A stretch of DNA of 64,000 nucleotides from Spinacia oleracea (taxonomy: Eukaryota > Streptophyta > Magnoliopsida > Caryophyllales > Amaranthaceae), in NCBI RefSeq assembly GCF_020520425.1, contig NC_079488.1, forward strand, positions 5,681,747 to 5,745,746, written 5' to 3'. Numbering within the stretch: position 1 is the stretch's first letter; each line of letters begins with the position of its first letter. Both the position numbers and the translations under genes were made by a program. Positions 58,661-64,000 of the stretch are shown here, piece after piece. Below the pieces are notes generated by a model. The model was not told where the DNA came from. It worked only from the letters and a program-made list of their open reading frames with translations, and did no database searches.

Positions 58661-58911
58661 GTTTGGCCGAACTTCAGAAGTGTTCGGCCGAACCGAAGCA
58701 GAACAGCCTGAAGCAATCAAGCCCAGAGTTCGGCCGAACATTCCCAAAAGTTCGGTCGAACTTACCTATGTTCGGGCGAACCTCCCCAAATTGTTTGGCC
58801 GAACCACGCAATCAGCAGTTCTTGTTTCTTCCCAGGTTCGGCCGAACCTGCCTTATGTTCGGCCGAACTTGCCTCTTAGTTCGGCCGAACTTTCTTAATG
58901 TTCGGTCGAAC
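58661..58911. repeat. Palindrome array in A right LTR
   Basis: Counterpart of 5600-5850 with the same spacing. Some copies differ by one base between LTRs (GTTTGGCCGAAC at 58661 against GTTCGGCCGAAC, and TTCGGTCGAAC at 58901), while others are closer to the perfect palindrome here than in the left LTR (58857-58868). Confidence 0.88.
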
Positions 58912-58942
58912 CTGCTGCCAGCACTGAGCCGTTTTTTCGGGA

Positions 58943-58951
58943 CTATTTAAA
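58943..58951 (+). promoter_or_regulatory. TATA-like box of A right LTR
   Basis: CTATTTAAA, conserved from the left LTR and just after the array. Confidence 0.45.
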
Positions 58952-59743
58952 GATTTCTAGGAACTTTTAGAATACCCAGTTTTTTACAAAAGTAGTCTAA
59001 ATTTTTATTTTAGAGAGAGAAAGGAGGAGAACTTCATTCATTGCTCATTCTATTGCTTGGGATTCTCCCTAATCTTGGATTTGAAGCGTCATAGTAATAA
59101 TTCTCAACTCTTATTTCCATTTATTGTCATTAATTTCTGATTTTTCTTACTTTTGTCTCTTATTTTCTCATTAATCAAAAACCCCCAAAAATAGGCACTT
59201 TTATGTTTTTCCTTCCTACTTGTTTGATTATTTAGCTTTTCCTAATCCCTTATGATTAGACTTACTAGTTTCTTTGCTAATCTTTTAAGATTTGGTGATT
59301 TTGATTGTATTGTGGATGATGGTTTTGCTTATAGATTTGATTGCCATGATGAAACTAGCTTGAACTATTTGGTTAGGGATTTTTGCTTTGATTATTCGGA
59401 AATGCATACTTCTATTGAATATATCATGTTGAAATTTGTGGTTAACTCCATGAGTGAGTAGTCTTTATCTAGGGGTTTGGGTGTATCCTAGGGTTTCCAT
59501 GTATGGGGTTTTAAGGTAGGATTTATTAAATTTTGCAATTAAATGTATAAGTTGGGGGGTTCCTCGTTGCTTGCTTGGTTAGACGTAACTTTGCTTGGTC
59601 AATGGAATACGGTGCATTGATTTGGCAAGGGATTGTGAGTCATTGCGTTGTATGTTTTCGATCGGATTTATTTTGATTGATTCTTAGCCCTTGGATTGAT
59701 TGCGGAAGCATGATTCATTGTTTGAGAGTATTAAAGATCGATT

Positions 59744-61084
59744 TGTTAGGTTATGATACATATGACATTTACATAAATCATGCGGAAACAACCATTAACC
59801 CAGGAAACATATTATTTACACATAATCATTTAGCATAGTTTAGATGCATACTCTTTGTTGCGTGCCTTCCCTAGCTGCGCCCGAACCGAACAAGAACAAG
59901 TCTTTTAGGACTCCAAGTGTCGTCCCTCCGTAGAAAGTCCACAGCACGTCCGGATCCGCCTTAAGATTGACCAACTAGAATCGCCCTTAAGGTACTCAGA
60001 AAATTCGGCACTTTTGGGGCAAGATGGGTGTTTGAATTTTCTCTCAAAAACCTCACTTTTGAATACTTTGAAACTTGTGTGTAAATTATGACCCCTAGGC
60101 CTTTATTTATAGAGTTATGGAAAAGGAATCGTAATCCTAGTAGGATGCGAATTAATTGGAATTAGAATTCTACATGAATTCTACTTAATCAATTTATCCA
60201 ATAGGAATAGACATTTAATCATACACTGACTCTTGCAGATTCAGGAATCTCGCATGAGCTCAAACTCACACACACACGGCAGCCACAAAGGCTGCCCACG
60301 CATGCGAGCAGCAGCCCACGCAGCGCGGCCCACGCATGCGCGGCCTTGTGCGCGCTGGGCTGTGGCGTGCGTGCTTGCTGGGCGATGGCCTGGCTTCGTG
60401 CTGGGCCTTCGTCCGGCAGGCCTCGTCCGATGCTAATTCGTACGATACGCTTCCGATTAAATTTCCATTTCCGGAATCTATTTCCGATACGAACAATATT
60501 TAATATTTCCGATTCCGGAATTAATTTCCGTTTCGAACAAATATTTAATATTTCCGTTTCCGGAATTATTTTCCGATTCCGGTAATATTTCCGATTCTGA
60601 CAATATTTCCGTTTCCGGCAATATTTCCGATTCTGGTAATATTTCCATTTCCAACAATATTTTCCGATACGTACCATGTTTCCGTTTCCGGCAACATCTA
60701 CGACTTGGATAATATTCATATTTCCGATACGATCCATATTTCCGTTTCCGGCAATATCATCGTTTCCGGAGTATTCATTTCTTGCCTGTGACGATCTTAG
60801 CTCCCACTGAAACCAAGATCCGTCGGTTCCGAATATTCATAGATGGAGTATTTAATGCCATTAAATACTTGATCCGTTTACGTACTATTTGTGTGACCCT
60901 ACGGGTTCAGTCAAGAGTAAGCTGTGGATTAATATCATTAATTCCACTTGAACTGAAGCGGCCTCTAGCTAGGCATTCAGCTCACTTGATCTCACTGAAT
61001 TATTAACTTGTTAATTAATACTGAACCGCATTTATTAGACTTAACATAGAATGCATACTTGGACCAAGGGCATTATTTCCTTCA
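59744..61084 (-). repeat. 3' LTR of M3 (1341 bp)
   Basis: Nearly identical to the M0 LTR including its CpG-rich block: about six differences by eye, among them one extra T near the U5 end. TATA-like sequence at 60102-60111 (minus); TTCCG repeats at about 60450-60770. Confidence 0.94.
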
Positions 61085-61097
61085 GTCTCCCACTTGT
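61085..61097 (-). other. Polypurine tract of M3
   Basis: Reverse complement ACAAGTGGGAGAC next to the 3' LTR. Confidence 0.75.
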
Positions 61098-64000
61098 CCT
61101 TAGGGACAAGTGTGCATTTCCTAATTCCTTTGTCGCTCGATGCTTGCTCTTGAACATAAGGTAAGAGTTGTCATCCTTATTATGTCCAGAGGTGTTCCTC
61201 GGTTTCAGAGTTCAACTGATCAAATAAACAGATAATCATAGCCTATGATTCATCCGAGCACGGCCATGCATTTCACAGTTTCTAGCTCTCCGAGTGGCCT
61301 TGTACAACTTTTAAGCATCTCATCCCGATTTATGGGAGGACAATCCCAATCTTGCGATCTTGAGATTAGACTTCGTTTGATAGGTGATTACCTGAGCGTT
61401 GCCTTTATAGCCTCCTTTTACGGTGCGACGGTTGGTCAACGTCAAAGCAACCAGTTCTCAAACAAGTAATCTCAAATCACTCAGGTATTGAGGATTTAGT
61501 GTCTAATAATTTAATGAAATTTACTTATGACAGACTTTCATCTCTTACAGTAAAGTTTCATAGGTCTTGTCCGATACTAGTCTTCCCAAAGTAAGTATCT
61601 ATGCAAATGATTATGACATTGCCATGTCCACATAGTTCAAGAAACAGAACTACTAGTCATCTTGCATTCTAATCGTCTAACGTTTTCTATGCGTCCAATT
61701 TTATAGAAAACTCCGATTAGGGACCATTTTCAACCTTTGACATTCAAGTTCACTTGATAGACATTTCTTAGTCACAGGACTGGTCCTGACAGTCTATCTT
61801 GAATATATCGTCAAATTTGAAGGGACTCATCATTTAATACTAAACCAAGATTAAATGGAATATGAAAATACATTTTCATATATGATAAATGTTCAACCCC
61901 AATGTTTTACAACCATGGGCCTCAAACCCATTTTCTAAAACAATTCATGGAATTCAAAGCTATGCTTGATTTCCAGTGCGACAATGTGAGTGTTGCTTCT
62001 CACTTGTTGCATAGGTTTAGTTATCATGCTTTGCCAATCTTAACATCCTTTTCATCGAATGTTCTTTGAGATATGATGATAAGATCTTTTCGAGTTTGTT
62101 TATTATGTGATCTAGTCTTTCTTACTTCGATGGTGGTTTTACTCATTTTGCAATGAAGAACCATCAAGTTAGCAGACGTTTTTCTTGCTTCAAGAGTGGT
62201 TCTACGCATTTTTCAATGAAGAACCATCAAGCCAGCAGATAGGTGATCTACCCAAGTTCAGTGAAGAACTTTAAACAACCCTGTTTTATTGCTTCTTAGG
62301 CAATAATCACTTTTACTTCAACTGTATAGGTTGCTAGTGATGCTTTGTTTGGATTTACCTATCCAAGCAGTTCATAGATATGTGGAAGACTCTCCAACTA
62401 TATCTTAGAACATAGAAATTATTATTTTAATTTCCCACGCAACAACTCATGGTCTCCAACCCATGTTGCCATTTCAAAACACGATGCTCTATAGCTCGTC
62501 CTTATCAATGGTTAACTCCAAAGGGTCTTGCTTGATCCTTTGCCAGTGTTTATGCGTGTAGCATCAATATTTAGCATATCTTTATTTCCTTGAATCAAGA
62601 ACTATTCCTATGTACCTTTTCAAGTACCATAAGTATTCTTGATCTCGATCTAGTTGATCTTTACTTAGATCAATAGAGATTGGTATATGTTCGTCATGGC
62701 TAAAGTCATACGATACGTTTTTGGCGATCCTCATATTATATCATACATGATAAATTCTTTTGCAGAATAATTCCCAATTGAATTCTATTCATGTAACTTT
62801 AGCTTATTCAATTTCAGCAGATACTGAATCCAGCTAAATTCTTCGACATATAATATAGGTTTAGAATCTCATTTAGACTCTTTGATGTTTAACTTAGTAA
62901 ATGCTTATACATAGTTCAAACATTCTTTACTTAGATTTATTCACATGGGTCGAATATCTCCAATGGAGACTTTCGTGTTTGATTTAGTAAATGCCATTAC
63001 TTAATCCAAAACAATATCATAAGATTTTTGTAAATAGATCTTAATACCCAGTATGTACTAAGTTTCGCCATGGTCCATCATTGATGAATAATTTCAAAAT
63101 CTAAGTCATTAGCATTTGAATGTTATTTCACAATAGAGAGATATGTGTGTAATACACATAGGACCAATTAAGTTTTAAGTACTCCCACTAAACTTCTTAT
63201 ATATCTATAAGAATCATGTATATTTTATGAAACTAAAATACTTATTAGCTTCACTAAAATACAGTTCTAATTCCCAATTGCTTGCTTAAATCTGGACTTA
63301 GATTTCATAAGCTAGCTTTCCTTTTCAAGCATTTATTTGGATCCACAAATCCTATGACATACCATGTACATAGTTTATTCCAACATTTGATTGAGGAATA
63401 CGTTTTGTCATCCAATTGCCATATGTACCAATATGCAATCATTGCTTGAATTATAGACTTAAGCATTACGATTTTGCATGAGGTTTCAACACAATCCATG
63501 CCATGAATTTGCTTGTAACCTTTAGCAACTAATCTAGCTTTGTGTGTGAACACAATTCCATGTTTGATGGTTTTTATCCTTAAAACAAACTTGCAACTAA
63601 TAGATGTGAAACTATTCTTGCAAATCAACAAAATTTTAATTTTGTTATCAAAACATTGAGTATGTTTTATGGCCTCTAACCATTTAAAACATTTGAGTCT
63701 ATATATGGCCTCTAACCATTTTAGGGAATCTAGGTTTCGTCATAGCTTTCTTACAAGTCACAAACTCATTAATCTACATGATAATAGTTTGACTGCAAGT
63801 TGTAGGTTTCTTCACTATTTAATAGAAGAATCTCATAGTTTCATTGACCTGATCTCTATGTTTCTTTACTATCTAATAGAAGAATCTCATAGTTTCAGTG
63901 ACTTGAATTCTATGCCTACTTGGGTATAGAACATCAAACAACAGAATATCAATAGCCACTTGAAAGTCCTTTGAATATTCTGTTCTCCTTGAAGCACTTG
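61098..64000 (-). pseudogene. Degenerate copia coding region of M3 (3' half)
   Basis: Contains the RNase H remnant (about 62223-62333) and the RT remnant (63305-63631), with stops between. Two copies of the 58-bp repeat lie at about 63805-63920. The 61-codon minus frame at 62024-62209 recurs in M1 and M2 and corresponds to the stretch after RNase H. Confidence 0.7.
63305..63631 (-). pseudogene. Copia RT N-terminal remnant of M3
   Basis: An open 108-codon frame with CKFVLRIKTIKHG, HKARLVAKGYKQIHGMD, MLKSIIQAM and YIWQLDDKT, the same truncated RT as in M1 and P; the Pro-Ile before Gly-Cys is changed to Ser-Ile-Ser. Confidence 0.78.

Larger units (their letters stand above)
4362..59743 (+). mobile_element. 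Athila-like Ty3/gypsy element A (backbone, split by four insertions)
   Basis: This is the backbone of the window. Its own parts are 4362-7955, 18885-20649, 30953-33569, 44071-47135 and 56050-59743; the rest is P, B, M1 and M2. Order: A-type 3' sequence, LTR, PBS, gag, protease, RT, RNase H, integrase, spacer, ORF3, 3' region, LTR cut by M3. The Athila assignment rests on the tRNA-Asp primer site, a DLGA-type protease, the pol sequence, and an ATHILA ORF-1-like ORF after pol. By eye the two LTRs differ by a few percent, more than those of the inserted elements, which fits A being older. Confidence 0.9.
58368..59743 (+). repeat. Right LTR of A, truncated by M3
   Basis: Starts TGATGACTC, missing about 15 bp near the start compared with the left LTR, and aligns with 5294 to about 6678. 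Its last 220 bp or so are not present before M3. Differences from the left LTR are scattered substitutions and small indels. Confidence 0.88.
59744..64000 (-). mobile_element. Copia-family element M3, partial (3' part)
   Basis: Minus-strand element: 3' LTR 59744-61084, PPT 61085-61097, then the 3' half of the degenerate internal region to the window edge. The base pairs before it (CGATT, 59739-59743) should be its TSD; the partner lies to the right of the window. It is inserted in A's right LTR. Confidence 0.94.

Overview
This window is plant nuclear DNA made entirely of nested LTR retrotransposons. I see no host gene, rRNA, tRNA or CRISPR array. The evidence for a plant is the plant-type Ty3/gypsy and Ty1/copia families, tRNA-derived primer binding sites, 5-bp target-site duplications (TSDs) and very AT-rich spacers. 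The LTR repeats remind me of Amaranthaceae such as spinach, but that is only an impression and the species should be treated as unknown.

The backbone is one Athila-like gypsy element on the + strand (called A here): LTR 5294-6901, tRNA-Asp-type primer site 6905, gag from 7026, then protease, reverse transcriptase (RT), RNase H and integrase in one frame, a spacer with a large palindrome array, a third (env-position, ATHILA ORF-1-like) ORF, a 3' region, and a right LTR from 58368 cut at 59743. Four later insertions split it, each flanked by a perfect 5-bp TSD: copia P (+, 7956-18884, GTTTG, in gag); a Tekay/Del-like gypsy B (+, 20650-30952, GTTCA, at the protease/RT junction); copia M1 (-, 33570-44070, TATCA, in the integrase C-terminus); and copia M2 (-, 47136-56049, GTGAT, in ORF3). 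Removing each insertion would leave the reading frame continuous, so A was largely coding-competent when hit. A now carries one frameshift and six in-frame stops.

Two further minus-strand copia copies run off the window: M0 on the left (1-3215, 5' part) and M3 on the right (59744-64000, 3' part). M0 is inserted in an LTR fragment of yet another family (3216-4361).

The five copia copies belong to one family whose pol is the same broken relic in every copy, so it appears to spread non-autonomously. Its U3 has an 18-bp TTCCG-rich tandem repeat and a hypervariable CpG-rich block, and the minus-strand copies carry a CpG-rich 20-24-bp array in the 5' leader. B is also non-autonomous: its 2860-bp LTRs look identical while its RT active site and most of its integrase are gone.

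The most unusual structure is in A. Arrays of a 12-bp palindrome (GTTCGGCCGAAC and variants) sit at about 21-22-bp spacing, two helical turns, just upstream of the LTR TATA-like box and again, organised in about 107-bp higher-order units, upstream of a pyrimidine-rich leader, an intron-like segment and ORF3. This suggests a duplicated promoter or operator module driving the third ORF.
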